A stretch of DNA of 64,000 bases from assembly GCF_002940945.1 (NCBI RefSeq), contig NZ_PNFV01000002.1, positions 124,001 through 188,000 of the forward strand, given 5' to 3'. This DNA is from Limosilactobacillus pontis. GTDB taxonomy: Bacteria; Bacillota; Bacilli; Lactobacillales; Lactobacillaceae. Both the position numbers and the translations under genes were made by a program. Below the pieces are notes generated by a model. It was not told the origin of the DNA and did not search any database. It saw only the letters and a list, made by a program, of their open reading frames with translations. Shown piece by piece: positions 8,595 through 16,432 of the stretch. Positions within the stretch are counted from its first letter, which is position 1. Every line of letters starts with the position of its first letter.

Positions 8595-8635
8595 AAAATC
8601 GACTCACCCTGCGTTGAGGAAGGTGAGTCGATTTT
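8595..8635. terminator. Bidirectional terminator
   Basis: A 14-bp perfect stem (AAAATCGACTCACC / GGTGAGTCGATTTT) lies between the LysR gene and the convergent oxidoreductase. Confidence 0.88.
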
Positions 8636-8645
8636 ACGTTTTAAA

Positions 8646-9974
8646 TTACTTTTTGAGGATACCCGCTACCTTGTCGGCGAGAGCCGGATAGATTGGCAGG
8701 ACGTTATTTTCCCAATCGGTTTGACTGATCTTTAAGCCAATGACGGGGACGAGATTGTTGATGTCATCAGCGGCGGTAGCGCCGATTTCACTAGCACCAA
8801 CCAGGCGGTCAGTAGAATCGTAAACTAGGGTCAGCTTAGCCTCCTGTTCATTCAATCCGGCGTAGAGGCTACCCCCGCTGAGGTCACGTTCTTCAATGTG
8901 ATAATCGGTACCAGCTTGGTCGGGGTTAACACCAACTTGGGCAATTTCTGGAAAGGCAAAGGCGGCGGTCCCAATTGTTGGGTAATGAATCGGTACGGTC
9001 TGGCCTTCCTCAAAATGACGGTAGAGGTAGGTGGCCTCCAATTCCGCTACCGGGGTCAGCTTTGGCAAAGCTTGGCTAGTGATATCACCGATTGCATATA
9101 CTCCAGAAATGTTAGTCTGGAGGTGGTCGTCGACGTCAATACCATGTTTGGAGAAGGCAATGCCCGCAGCTGACAGGTTGAGTTTCTCGACGTTTGGCAC
9201 CCGTCCGCTAGCGTCAACCACATAATCAGTGGTCAACTTGGTGCCCTGGTTAGTAGTGATTAAGTAGGCACCCTGGTGTGATTCAATTTTAGTAGCACTT
9301 GTCTGGAAGTGAAACTTGATCCCTTGCTTTTCCATGGCATCAACCATTGCTTGGGCATACTTGGAGTAAAAACCGCGAAGAATCCGGTCGGAACGGATCA
9401 ATATTTCAACTTTAGTCCCAGCTGCGGCGAGGAAAGAGGCCAGCTCGATCCCAACGTAGCCACCGCCGATAAAGACGGCCCGATCTGGTCGGTGGGCGAG
9501 GGAGAGGACGTCGGTACTGTCGTGGCTGTACTGGTTGCCGGGGATAGCAAGGCGGTGTGGCCGGTGCCCGGTGGCAATGATAATCTTATCACCGCGGTAG
9601 CGTTGACCAGCGACCTCAATCGTATGGGCGTCGACAAACTGACCGTAGCCTACTGCGACGTCACACATCTTTTCGTAGATTGCCTTGGTCTCAGCTGGCC
9701 ATGAATCGAACCGGGCCTTCTTAGCGGCCATCAGCTGGTCCCAGTCGAGTTGAGCGGACTGAGCAATACCACGGCCAACTAATTGCTGGCTGGCCCGAGC
9801 GGTGTGAATAGCACCGGAAAGAAAGATCTTGGGCTCGCAGCCAACATTTGGGCAAGTACCACCGAAAAGCCCGCCCTCGACTGCTAGTAGTGACTTATCA
9901 GTTTTGGCGAGTAATTGTGCAAGCTTGTACCCGGCGGGACCAGTTCCGAGGATGATATAATCGTACTTCTTCAT
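8646..9974 (-). CDS. FAD-dependent pyridine nucleotide-disulfide oxidoreductase homologue
   Basis: A 442-residue flavoprotein of the glutathione reductase/dihydrolipoamide dehydrogenase superfamily. The FAD loop is LGTGPAGYK at the N-terminus, the redox-active pair is GGTCPNVGCEPK (C-x4-C, about residues 39-50), the NAD(P) loop is IGGGYVGIE and the second FAD motif is GVYAIGDI. A dimerisation domain ends the protein. The family's C-terminal HPxxxE active-site pair is replaced by YPALADK, so the usual acid-base His and its Glu partner are absent. It may act on a different acceptor than glutathione. GGAGG precedes the ATG. Convergent with the LysR gene. Confidence 0.87.
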   Translation of the reverse strand: MKKYDYIILGTGPAGYKLAQLLAKTDKSLLAVEGGLFGGTCPNVGCEPKIFLSGAIHTARASQQLVGRGIAQSAQLDWDQLMAAKKARFDSWPAETKAIYEKMCDVAVGYGQFVDAHTIEVAGQRYRGDKIIIATGHRPHRLAIPGNQYSHDSTDVLSLAHRPDRAVFIGGGYVGIELASFLAAAGTKVEILIRSDRILRGFYSKYAQAMVDAMEKQGIKFHFQTSATKIESHQGAYLITTNQGTKLTTDYVVDASGRVPNVEKLNLSAAGIAFSKHGIDVDDHLQTNISGVYAIGDITSQALPKLTPVAELEATYLYRHFEEGQTVPIHYPTIGTAAFAFPEIAQVGVNPDQAGTDYHIEERDLSGGSLYAGLNEQEAKLTLVYDSTDRLVGASEIGATAADDINNLVPVIGLKISQTDWENNVLPIYPALADKVAGILKK

Positions 9975-10064
9975 TTTGCAACCTCCATTTCACGAGCAAC
10001 GCTTACTGATAACCCTATCATAACGTGATTGGGGTAGTGAGGAAACAAAAGTGCCTGTATTGAA

Positions 10065-10117
10065 AAAGTATAAAAAAAGTATAAAATCAAAAGTGAAAGT
10101 ATAAAAAAAGTATAAAA
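10065..10117 (+). repeat. Four tandem AAAGTATAAAA boxes upstream of the ATPase
   Basis: AAAGTATAAAA occurs at 10065-10075, 10076-10086, 10096-10106 and 10107-10117. They form two head-to-tail pairs, each with exact 11-bp spacing, and the second pair is offset 31 bp from the first. The phasing puts the boxes on roughly one face of the helix. They end 19 bp before the GTG start of the Orc-like ATPase. They could be an autoregulatory operator or iteron-like binding sites; they also contain -10-like TATAAA elements. Confidence 0.75.
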
Positions 10118-10136
10118 GAAAGGCGGCGATGATATA

Positions 10137-11243
10137 GTGAAAAAGAATCCATTCTTACCTAGCTTTGGTCGGGTTCCATCAATGGTCCTCGATCAAAAGC
10201 AGACACTTAGTGACTACTTAACCGGCTTGGTAAATCATGATGGTAAATACCAGACCTCGCTGGTATACGGTGTTCGGGGATCTGGGAAGACAGTTTTCTT
10301 AATTAACGTTGAACATCAATTAGTACGAGTCCCCAATTGGGCCTTCCTTCGCCTGACCCTCAGTCAGGGGAATTTATTACTGCAGTTGATTAACGGGCTC
10401 CAGCAGATTCGGGGAATTGATTGGACAGATGTTTTGAAGGCCTTTTCCGCCGAGATTAACTTTAGTGTTTTTGGTATTACCCTGAAGAGCAGCAGTTCTA
10501 CCCAGACGATCAACTACAAAAGCGTTCTGGAAAGGATGTTAACCCAGCTTAAACAGCGTGGCATTTCGGTTCTAATCGGAATTGATGAAATTGAGATCAG
10601 TGATGATGTACGGGCATTTGCTTCAATGTATCAGATGCTGATTGGCGAGGAATTCGACATTGCCCTCATCATGACCGGATTGCCAAGTCGTATCTCTGAT
10701 TTGCAAAACGACAATGTGCTGACCTTTTTGCTACGGAGTAACCGAATTTATCTAGCTAAACTAGATCAGCAATCGATTATGAATAGCTACCAAAAAGCTT
10801 TTCAAAACGGTTCAAAGACGATTGACGCAATCGCCGTGAATACACTAGCCAATGCTGCAGGTGGGTATCCATATGCCTTTCAGACGGTTGGTTACTATGC
10901 ATGGCGGCTCAGTGAGGATGATGTGATTGATGAGCAGGTGGTTGCACAGACAATTAAGAAGAGCAAGGTTGATCTTTACCGTAATGCATATGAAAAACTG
11001 TATACTGAGACATCGGCCAATGACCGCCAGGTGTTAAACGCGATTGCTGCGTATTCACAGGACGATGTGCCAATTAGCTTTGTTCAGGAGAAGTTGGCAA
11101 AACCGAAGAACTATATTTCTGTTTATCGGGCTCGACTTAAGGATGCTCAGCTAATCGAGTCCAGTGGTTGGGGCAAGGTTCGGTTTAGTTTACCGTTCTT
11201 TGGTGATTTCATTCACTGGTATCACAACAGTCATCTCGTCTGA
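10137..11243 (+). CDS. Orc1/Cdc6-like AAA ATPase of unknown role
   Basis: A 368-residue P-loop ATPase. Walker A is GVRGSGKTVF near residue 46 and the Walker B-like strand is VLIGIDEIEIS near residue 150. A sensor strand IALIMTGLPSRI follows. The C-terminal region (after about residue 290) has a winged-helix look, ending in VRFSLPFFGDFIHWY. This is the layout of stand-alone archaeal-type Orc1-like ATPases found as single genes in Firmicutes. Function is unknown; mobile-element origin is possible. The GTG start follows AAAGGCGG. It is more AT-rich than the flanking genes and stands alone between two 100-150 bp gaps. Confidence 0.78.
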   Translation: MKKNPFLPSFGRVPSMVLDQKQTLSDYLTGLVNHDGKYQTSLVYGVRGSGKTVFLINVEHQLVRVPNWAFLRLTLSQGNLLLQLINGLQQIRGIDWTDVLKAFSAEINFSVFGITLKSSSSTQTINYKSVLERMLTQLKQRGISVLIGIDEIEISDDVRAFASMYQMLIGEEFDIALIMTGLPSRISDLQNDNVLTFLLRSNRIYLAKLDQQSIMNSYQKAFQNGSKTIDAIAVNTLANAAGGYPYAFQTVGYYAWRLSEDDVIDEQVVAQTIKKSKVDLYRNAYEKLYTETSANDRQVLNAIAAYSQDDVPISFVQEKLAKPKNYISVYRARLKDAQLIESSGWGKVRFSLPFFGDFIHWYHNSHLV

Positions 11244-11313
11244 GCAGATCAATTGGTTTTTCTATGAAAACGTGTAGACTGAAAATACCAATAGTTAACG
11301 AGGGGGTATGACC

Positions 11314-11712
11314 ATGAAACACCTAACCTTTACTGATGATGCCAAAAAACGGATCGCCAAGTACCTGAGTCCAGATAAGACAATTGTATTGGACTTTGAT
11401 GATGGTGTCGGGCCGTTCTCGGCAGTTGGAAATTGCAGCTTGGATGCCAATTATCGGCTGATTTTTGTCAAAAAAGGTATGGACCTGCACGATTTCGACG
11501 AGCGGGTCGAATCAAATATTGGAGACATCTATATCAAGAGTGAAATGTACGCCAACATTCAATTTGAGAACCAGATGGAAGTGCGCTTCAATCCCAAGTA
11601 CTTCACCTTGCCACTGGTTAGCCCGACTAAGGGGGTTCTGACGGAAAATCTGGAAGTGGTGGACCTCACCGACCCCGTCTCAGCCGAATACACCGGCACC
11701 CACGACTGCTAA
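11314..11712 (+). CDS. IscA/HesB-like iron-sulfur cluster family protein
   Basis: A 132-residue protein of the Firmicute group annotated as iron-sulfur cluster biosynthesis family (HesB/IscA-like fold). FTDDAKKRIAKYLS begins the domain and VLDFDDGVGPFSAVG resembles the first beta strands. It lacks the three conserved cysteines of true A-type carriers; Cys occurs at SAVGNCSLD and at the very end (THDC). So a role in cluster transfer is not shown. ATG 11314 is preferred because AGGGGG is eight bases upstream; an ATG at 11308 is too close to it. Confidence 0.75.
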   Translation: MKHLTFTDDAKKRIAKYLSPDKTIVLDFDDGVGPFSAVGNCSLDANYRLIFVKKGMDLHDFDERVESNIGDIYIKSEMYANIQFENQMEVRFNPKYFTLPLVSPTKGVLTENLEVVDLTDPVSAEYTGTHDC

Positions 11713-11755
11713 GAACTGTGGCTTATTTCCCGTAACCGCATTAAATATGCAGCTA

Positions 11756-11800
11756 CAAATGGCTGGAAGAAAACGGAGCTTTCTCCCAGCCATTTGGTTT
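11756..11800 (+). terminator. Terminator after the HesB-like gene
   Basis: CAAATGGCTGG / CCAGCCATTTG with an inner GAAAAC/GGAGCTTTC loop is followed by TTTAAAA. It matches the terminator style used repeatedly in this window. Confidence 0.75.
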
Positions 11801-11828
11801 AAAATAGGGGAAAGGGGTGATTCAAATA

Positions 11829-12527
11829 ATGGAACGTGCAAAGGTTATTGTCCATATGTATGAATCCATTGATGGCAAGATTGACGGCGACTGGGATGGC
11901 CTGCCGGGGGACAAGGACTCTGGAGATTACTATGACGACATTCTTTTTAAGATTAGTAATACCAACGCTAATGGCAGCAACACAATTGTTATGTATGCAG
12001 CTCCAGGCAGCCTTGATCTTAAAAAGTATGATCCGGCGGGGATCGACTACCAGGACTGGGTTCCGGTTGGTATTTCTTCAGATACTTGGGATGTTAGTTT
12101 TGATCGCCGTGGTCGAGCTGGCTGGGAGAAGAACTACTTTGACTATGCCGGCAAGCAGAGTCGGGCGATCGAGGTAGTCACCAAGCTGGCTAGCCGGCGT
12201 TACCTAGCCTTCCTGCGGTCGATGATCCCGTACCTGGTTTGTGGGGATGATCAAATTGACTTTGCTAGCGCTCTGGTCAAGCTTCGCCAATATTTTGGCA
12301 TCAAGAAAGTTGCCCTGGGGGGTGGGGCCCTAATCAACGGGGCCTTCTTGAAGGCTGGCCTGGTTGACGAGATTTCCCTGGTGATGGCTCCTTACATTAG
12401 CGGTGACACTACTAAGAAGGGAACATTTGACACTCGCCAGGTCTTCGTTAATCAACGCTTCAAGGTTGTTCAGACTAAGTTATTAGGCGATGGCGGAATC
12501 CACCTGCTCTTTGCAAAGGATGATTAG
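11829..12527 (+). CDS. RibD C-terminal/dihydrofolate-reductase-like protein
   Basis: A 232-residue reductase-fold protein. The start VIVHMYESIDGKIDGDWDG is the usual N-terminus of the RibD_C family, in which SxDGK binds the substrate side. The C-terminal block KKVALGGGALINGAFLKAGLVDEISLVMAPYISG is characteristic (GGGxxNgaFLxagLvDE; quoted in pieces). These proteins use NADPH for pterin- or pyrimidine-like substrates; the substrate here is unknown. ATG 11829 is chosen; AAAGGGG lies upstream at 11 bases. Single gene. Confidence 0.85.
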   Translation: MERAKVIVHMYESIDGKIDGDWDGLPGDKDSGDYYDDILFKISNTNANGSNTIVMYAAPGSLDLKKYDPAGIDYQDWVPVGISSDTWDVSFDRRGRAGWEKNYFDYAGKQSRAIEVVTKLASRRYLAFLRSMIPYLVCGDDQIDFASALVKLRQYFGIKKVALGGGALINGAFLKAGLVDEISLVMAPYISGDTTKKGTFDTRQVFVNQRFKVVQTKLLGDGGIHLLFAKDD

Positions 12528-12573
12528 CAGGTTTAACGAAATAGAGTTAACTAGAAAATTTTAGGAGGTTATT

Positions 12574-12816
12574 ATGATGGCTGAAAAGGTATTTACGAAG
12601 GATAATTTAGCTAAGTATAACGGTCAAAACGGTCAGCCAGCCTACGTGGCAATCAAAGGTGTGGTTTATGATGTTTCCGGCAAGGCGGCCTGGCAGGGTG
12701 GCAAGCACCACGGCAACTTGGCTGGTCATGACTTGACCGATGTTTTGTATAACAAATCGCCCCATGGTGATCGCGTCTTGAAGGGCCTGCCGGTAGTCGG
12801 CAAACTCGCCGATTAG
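12574..12816 (+). CDS. Cytochrome b5-like heme/steroid-binding domain protein
   Basis: An 80-residue soluble protein consisting of one cytochrome b5-like domain: FTKDNLAKYNGQNGQPAYVA starts it, VVYDVSG is the hallmark strand, and GGKHHGNLAGHDLTDVL carries the histidine-rich loop. SPHG further on could supply another ligand. It has no signal peptide. Lactobacilli usually lack heme synthesis, so heme or another hydrophobic ligand would be acquired. AGGAGG lies upstream of two consecutive ATG codons, and either may be used. Confidence 0.85.
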   Translation: MMAEKVFTKDNLAKYNGQNGQPAYVAIKGVVYDVSGKAAWQGGKHHGNLAGHDLTDVLYNKSPHGDRVLKGLPVVGKLAD

Positions 12817-12877
12817 GGTATTTTATATTTTTGTTAAATGGTTGGTCACATCAGTGTAAGCGAATTCATATATTTGT

Positions 12878-12896
12878 TATACTGTTCTTATAAGAA
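12878..12896 (+). promoter_or_regulatory. dps -10 element and 12-bp palindrome
   Basis: TATACT at 12878-12883 is a likely -10. It is followed at once by the perfect palindrome TTCTTATAAGAA (12885-12896), which abuts the AAAGGAG ribosome binding site. A repressor bound there would cover the transcription start and RBS. The TTATAA core resembles Fur/PerR-type sites, but assignment is a guess. Confidence 0.45.
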
Positions 12897-12908
12897 AGGA
12901 GTATTCAT

Positions 12909-13376
12909 ATGAAATATCAGGCAACGAAAGAAACACTTAATCAACTAGTCGCTGACCTAAGTCAGATGTCGATGATTATCCACCAAACTCACTGGTATAT
13001 GCGTGGTCCTAATTTCTTGAAACTGCACCCGTTAATGGATGAATTTATGGACGAAATTAACGACCAGCTTGATGTTATTTCTGAACGTTTATTAGCCCTT
13101 GATGGCAATCCATACTCTACTCTTAAAGAAATGGCCGACAAAACAAAGATCAAAGATTGGCCCGGTAATTTTGATAAAACAACTCCAGAACGGCTTGCAC
13201 ACTTAGTTGAAGGTTATCGCTATTTAGCAGACCTTTACCAACATGGGATTGAAGTAAGCGATGATGAAAAAGATTACTCTACTCAAGATATCTTTATCGG
13301 TTTCAAAACAGCGATCGAAAAGAAAATTTGGATGATTCAGGCAGAGTTAGACCAAGCACCTGAAATAGATAAATAA
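12909..13376 (+). CDS. dps: Dps-family ferritin-like DNA protection protein
   Basis: A 155-residue ferritin-like protein. The intersubunit ferroxidase ligands are visible in IIHQTHWYMRGPNFLKLHPLMDEF (split landmark: HQTHWY, LHPLMDEF) and in DEINDQLDVISERLLALDG. This is the Dps arrangement in which twelve subunits oxidise and store iron with peroxide. Length is normal for the family. RBS AAAGGAG precedes the ATG. Codon use is AT-richer than in neighbouring genes, which may reflect high expression. It is a single gene with its own terminator. Confidence 0.92.
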   Translation: MKYQATKETLNQLVADLSQMSMIIHQTHWYMRGPNFLKLHPLMDEFMDEINDQLDVISERLLALDGNPYSTLKEMADKTKIKDWPGNFDKTTPERLAHLVEGYRYLADLYQHGIEVSDDEKDYSTQDIFIGFKTAIEKKIWMIQAELDQAPEIDK

Positions 13377-13427
13377 AATTAGGATAGGGTCGGGAATAAG
13401 CAATTAAATTTTCGGCCTTAGACATAG

Positions 13428-13468
13428 AAAACCGGACAATGAATTGAGATTTCATTGTCCGGTTTTTT
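13428..13468. terminator. Bidirectional terminator
   Basis: AAAACCGGACAATGAA / TTTCATTGTCCGGTTTT is a long, nearly perfect stem with T runs, between dps and the convergent sugar permease. Confidence 0.9.
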
Positions 13469-13506
13469 TAATTGGGCTGGAAGATTTCTCCAGTCTCTTT
13501 TTATAT

Positions 13507-14778
13507 TTAGTCCCTACTCAGCGGTTGACCGTTGACGTCTACGTCATCCTTCTTCAGGATGAAGGTAGCGTAGATTCCGGCAACCAGCGTGATCCCAGAG
13601 ATGACCAGGAAGGTATGACTGTAACCGATGTGGTCCCGCAGTTCACCAAGTGGTGTGGAGAAGATGATTTGCCCGACCTGGGCAGCAATCTGGTAGCCGA
13701 CCATGTAGAGGGTAGCGGAAACCTTGGTATCAAAGTGCAGGGTGAAGTAACGGAAGAGACCCAGGGCGAAGCAGGCTGTTTCTGGAGCGTGCAGCAGTTT
13801 GATGAAGGAAACGCCGACTGGGTTGGTGACCAGACCACAGCCACCGATCCGGATAACCATGATGGTAATTCCGACCAAGAGGGTCTTGCGGACCCCGATC
13901 TTCTTCATCATCCATGGGACACAGGCCATCATGATAGCTTCCAGGAAGACTTCCACGGAGTTCAAGACCCCGTACATTTGTTGGCCAAGGGCCTTGGTGG
14001 CAAAGAACTGGGTGAAGAACTGTGGGAACATTTGCTGGTCGAAGACGGTGTAGAAGGTCCAGGAGAAGATGATGTAGATGATAATCTGCCAGAGGGCTTT
14101 CATCTTGAAGACCCCAAAGATTTCCTTGAGTGAGGCGGTTGAGCTTTCCTTAGCAGTTTCAACCTTATTCTCATAGAGGTCGATCATCTTCGGGTTCTTC
14201 TCGGGGTGGACAAATACCAGCAGTAAGAAGAGCAGGAGGGCGATGGCTGAAGATAGCCAGAAGACCAGGTTTGGACTAATTGTGAAGAGAAAACCAGCAA
14301 GCAGGGCGGAAACCGCGTACCCGAAGGAACCCCATGACCGGGCCTCGCCGTATTCAAAACGGTAACGCCGACTGATCCGCTCCGTGACCGCTTCAAAGGT
14401 TGGTGAGGCGGCCAGAAAGGCAAAGGACAGGTAGAGGGAACCAAGGAAGGTCCCGAGGTAGAAGTTACTGTGGAGTAGCGGAGCATAAAGCCAGGTGAAG
14501 AATGGGCCGAGCAGCATTTCCATGATGGCACAGAAGATCAACAGGTGCCGCTTGAGACCGAGCCGGTCCTGAATGGCACCGTAGACAAACATCAGAACCA
14601 AAGTGATAGCGGAGTTAAAGGAGTAGATTGTCCCGACTTGTTCACCGGAGAAGTGCAGGGTATTGGTTAGCCAGATCTGGAAGAAGGACCACCAGATTCC
14701 CCAGGCAGTGAAGAAGAGGAGGATGTTTAACGAATCAAATCGGTAGAAGGGGTTTTTGAATAAGCTTTTCTTTTTCAT
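13507..14778 (-). CDS. Oligosaccharide:H+ symporter (LacY/CscB-type MFS)
   Basis: A 423-residue twelve-helix transporter of the OHS subfamily that contains LacY and the sucrose permease CscB. FYRFDSLNILLFFTAWGIWW and QIWLTNTLHFSGEQVGTIY match the first two helices of that group; the FGSLYLSFAF and FEYGEARSWGSFGYA segments (the latter before helix 5) carry conserved Arg and Glu positions. It starts five bases after the GH32 gene stop, so the two form one transcript. It would import an unphosphorylated sugar such as sucrose or a short fructo-oligosaccharide for the fructosidase. Confidence 0.87.
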   Translation of the reverse strand: MKKKSLFKNPFYRFDSLNILLFFTAWGIWWSFFQIWLTNTLHFSGEQVGTIYSFNSAITLVLMFVYGAIQDRLGLKRHLLIFCAIMEMLLGPFFTWLYAPLLHSNFYLGTFLGSLYLSFAFLAASPTFEAVTERISRRYRFEYGEARSWGSFGYAVSALLAGFLFTISPNLVFWLSSAIALLLFLLLVFVHPEKNPKMIDLYENKVETAKESSTASLKEIFGVFKMKALWQIIIYIIFSWTFYTVFDQQMFPQFFTQFFATKALGQQMYGVLNSVEVFLEAIMMACVPWMMKKIGVRKTLLVGITIMVIRIGGCGLVTNPVGVSFIKLLHAPETACFALGLFRYFTLHFDTKVSATLYMVGYQIAAQVGQIIFSTPLGELRDHIGYSHTFLVISGITLVAGIYATFILKKDDVDVNGQPLSRD

Positions 14779-14783
14779 GTCGA

Positions 14784-16214
14784 TTATCCTTTCATGTCAA
14801 GAGTATAAGCTTTGATTGCTGTGGCGGTTGGCTGGCTGGCAGCCAGAGCGGTCGTGACCGGCTGATTGTCATTGTAGTAGCGCTCGGTGAAAGCGGCGGC
14901 CCCGTCGTTGATGAAGATCTCGACCGAGCTGGTGTCGACGAAGATCTGAGCCCGTAGCTGGCGGACGTGACCGATGGCGGCGTAGCGATCGCTAGCCTGA
15001 CCGTGCTGGTGAACCGTGATTTCACCGGTAGACTGGTCATAGCTGAGGTTAATCAGGACCTGATCAGTATTGGCCAGCTGCCAGCTAACCTGATCCTCGT
15101 AGCCAGTCAGGTTGAATGTCAGGTTCCACTCGGTGTGCTGAGGATCGGCTACGGTGAGCTGGTGCGGAGAATGAATAATTGCTGAGGTATTAAGGGCCTC
15201 ACCAGTTCGTAGTCGGGTTGTTTCCTGTGCGGGAATAGCTCCTAGCCGGTTATCATGCATAACGAGTTCGCGTGGCAGGGTCAATGCTCCGGCCCAACCA
15301 TCTGATTGCTCTGGCATTGGGTTGTCAAAGGAGCTGAACCAGCCGAATTGGATCCGACGGCCATCTGGAGTCAAGAATGACTGGGGCGCGTAGAAATTGT
15401 GTCCATAATCCAGCAGGTGGAGGTCATGGTGATTAAACCGAGCCTGATCGTAGTCGAGGTGGCCGATAAAGTATGCCGCCTGGCTCAGATTGAGAAAACG
15501 GTGTCGCTGTGGCTTGATCCCCATCGGCGAGCAGGCAATGATATCCTGACCGTTGAGCCGGAAGAGGTCGGGACATTCCCACATTGAACCTTCAAGCTCA
15601 ATACTTCGTGATTCGGTGATTGGTCCCCGGTACTGCCAGTTCAGTAGGTCACTGGATTGGTAGAGGAGGATCCGGGCACGGTTGTTGTCCTGTTCCCGGC
15701 TGCCGAGAACCAGATAGTATTGACCATCGTGCTCCCAGACCTTGGGATCCCGAAAGTCCTGACTGTTATCTGCAGGAGCCTCAATCACGGGGTTGCCCGT
15801 ATATTTGGTGAAGTGGATTCCGTCATCGCTGTAGGCCACGTTTTGGTTCTCCCAGAAGTGGTCCTGGTTATCATCGTCGTAGTAGTGGTGACCCGTGTAA
15901 ATCAAATAGAGTCGGTTTCCTTTGACAATGGCCGATCCGGAAAAGCAGCCGCCGGAGTCTTCAGGATCACCGGGAACCAGGGCGACTGGTAAATTTTCCC
16001 AGTGGACTAAATCTTTACTACGGACGTGTCCCCAGTGCATTGGTCCCCACTCGGCAGAGTAAGGGTGAAACTGGTAAAAAACATGGTAGTAGCCCTTAAA
16101 GAAGCACAAGCCGTTAGGATCGTTTAACCAGCCGGCTGGTGTTTGAATATGGTAGTGTTCACGATAACGGGTATTGGTGATTTTTACTACCCGTGATTTA
16201 TCGATTTGATGCAA
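14784..16214 (-). CDS. GH32 beta-fructosidase / sucrose hydrolase
   Basis: A 476-residue glycoside hydrolase family 32 enzyme. The nucleophile motif WLNDPNG is at residues 29-35 (Asp32), the transition-state stabiliser FRDPKV at 154-159, and the acid/base WECPD at 212-216 (Glu213). A C-terminal beta-sandwich module follows from about 330. There is no signal peptide, so it acts in the cytoplasm on sugar brought in by the adjacent proton symporter. The start codon is TTG, supported by AAGGGAG ten bases upstream. Expression is probably under CcpA, since a cre site lies in front. Whether it prefers sucrose, sucrose-6-phosphate or oligofructose cannot be read from sequence. Confidence 0.92.
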   Translation of the reverse strand: MHQIDKSRVVKITNTRYREHYHIQTPAGWLNDPNGLCFFKGYYHVFYQFHPYSAEWGPMHWGHVRSKDLVHWENLPVALVPGDPEDSGGCFSGSAIVKGNRLYLIYTGHHYYDDDNQDHFWENQNVAYSDDGIHFTKYTGNPVIEAPADNSQDFRDPKVWEHDGQYYLVLGSREQDNNRARILLYQSSDLLNWQYRGPITESRSIELEGSMWECPDLFRLNGQDIIACSPMGIKPQRHRFLNLSQAAYFIGHLDYDQARFNHHDLHLLDYGHNFYAPQSFLTPDGRRIQFGWFSSFDNPMPEQSDGWAGALTLPRELVMHDNRLGAIPAQETTRLRTGEALNTSAIIHSPHQLTVADPQHTEWNLTFNLTGYEDQVSWQLANTDQVLINLSYDQSTGEITVHQHGQASDRYAAIGHVRQLRAQIFVDTSSVEIFINDGAAAFTERYYNDNQPVTTALAASQPTATAIKAYTLDMKG

Positions 16215-16239
16215 TACAACCGACTCCCTTCTGTTACTC

Positions 16240-16253
16240 TGAAAACGTTTACG
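16240..16253. promoter_or_regulatory. CcpA cre site upstream of GH32
   Basis: TGAAAACGTTTACG closely matches the catabolite-responsive element TGWAARCGYTTWCA. It lies 26 bp upstream of the GH32 start, so CcpA binding would block transcription when a preferred sugar is present. A LacI-type repressor could use the same kind of site. Confidence 0.65.
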
Positions 16254-16286
16254 AAGAAAATTGTAAGCGTATTTAGTAAAATTGTC

Positions 16287-16317
16287 AATCGTTTATCAAA
16301 ATAAATGTTAAACGATT
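16287..16317. promoter_or_regulatory. Inverted repeat, possible LacI-type operator
   Basis: AATCGTTTA at 16287-16295 and TAAACGATT at 16309-16317 are exact reverse complements separated by 13 bp. They lie upstream of the GH32-permease operon. A dedicated sugar repressor could bind here; two LacI-family genes are elsewhere in the window. Confidence 0.4.
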
Positions 16318-16359
16318 ATCAAAAATGCTGATTTAACGGGGCTGGTAGGTCACAAAAAA

Positions 16360-16391
16360 GACCGTAACGGGGATTACATCCGGTCACGGTC
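16360..16391 (-). terminator. Terminator of the MetE-like gene
   Basis: GACCGTAACGG / CCGGTCACGGTC forms an imperfect GC-rich stem followed on the minus strand by TCTTTTTTG, just after the methyltransferase stop codon. Confidence 0.75.
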
Positions 16392-16432
16392 CAATTGTTT
16401 AATGTTTTTTATTTTGTAAAATGACGCACAGC

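Noticed and set aside
13444..14133. 229-residue plus-strand open frame
   Set aside because: Its start lies in the terminator region after dps and the rest is antisense to the sugar symporter; composition is that of a shadow frame (Asp/Gly/Val-rich).
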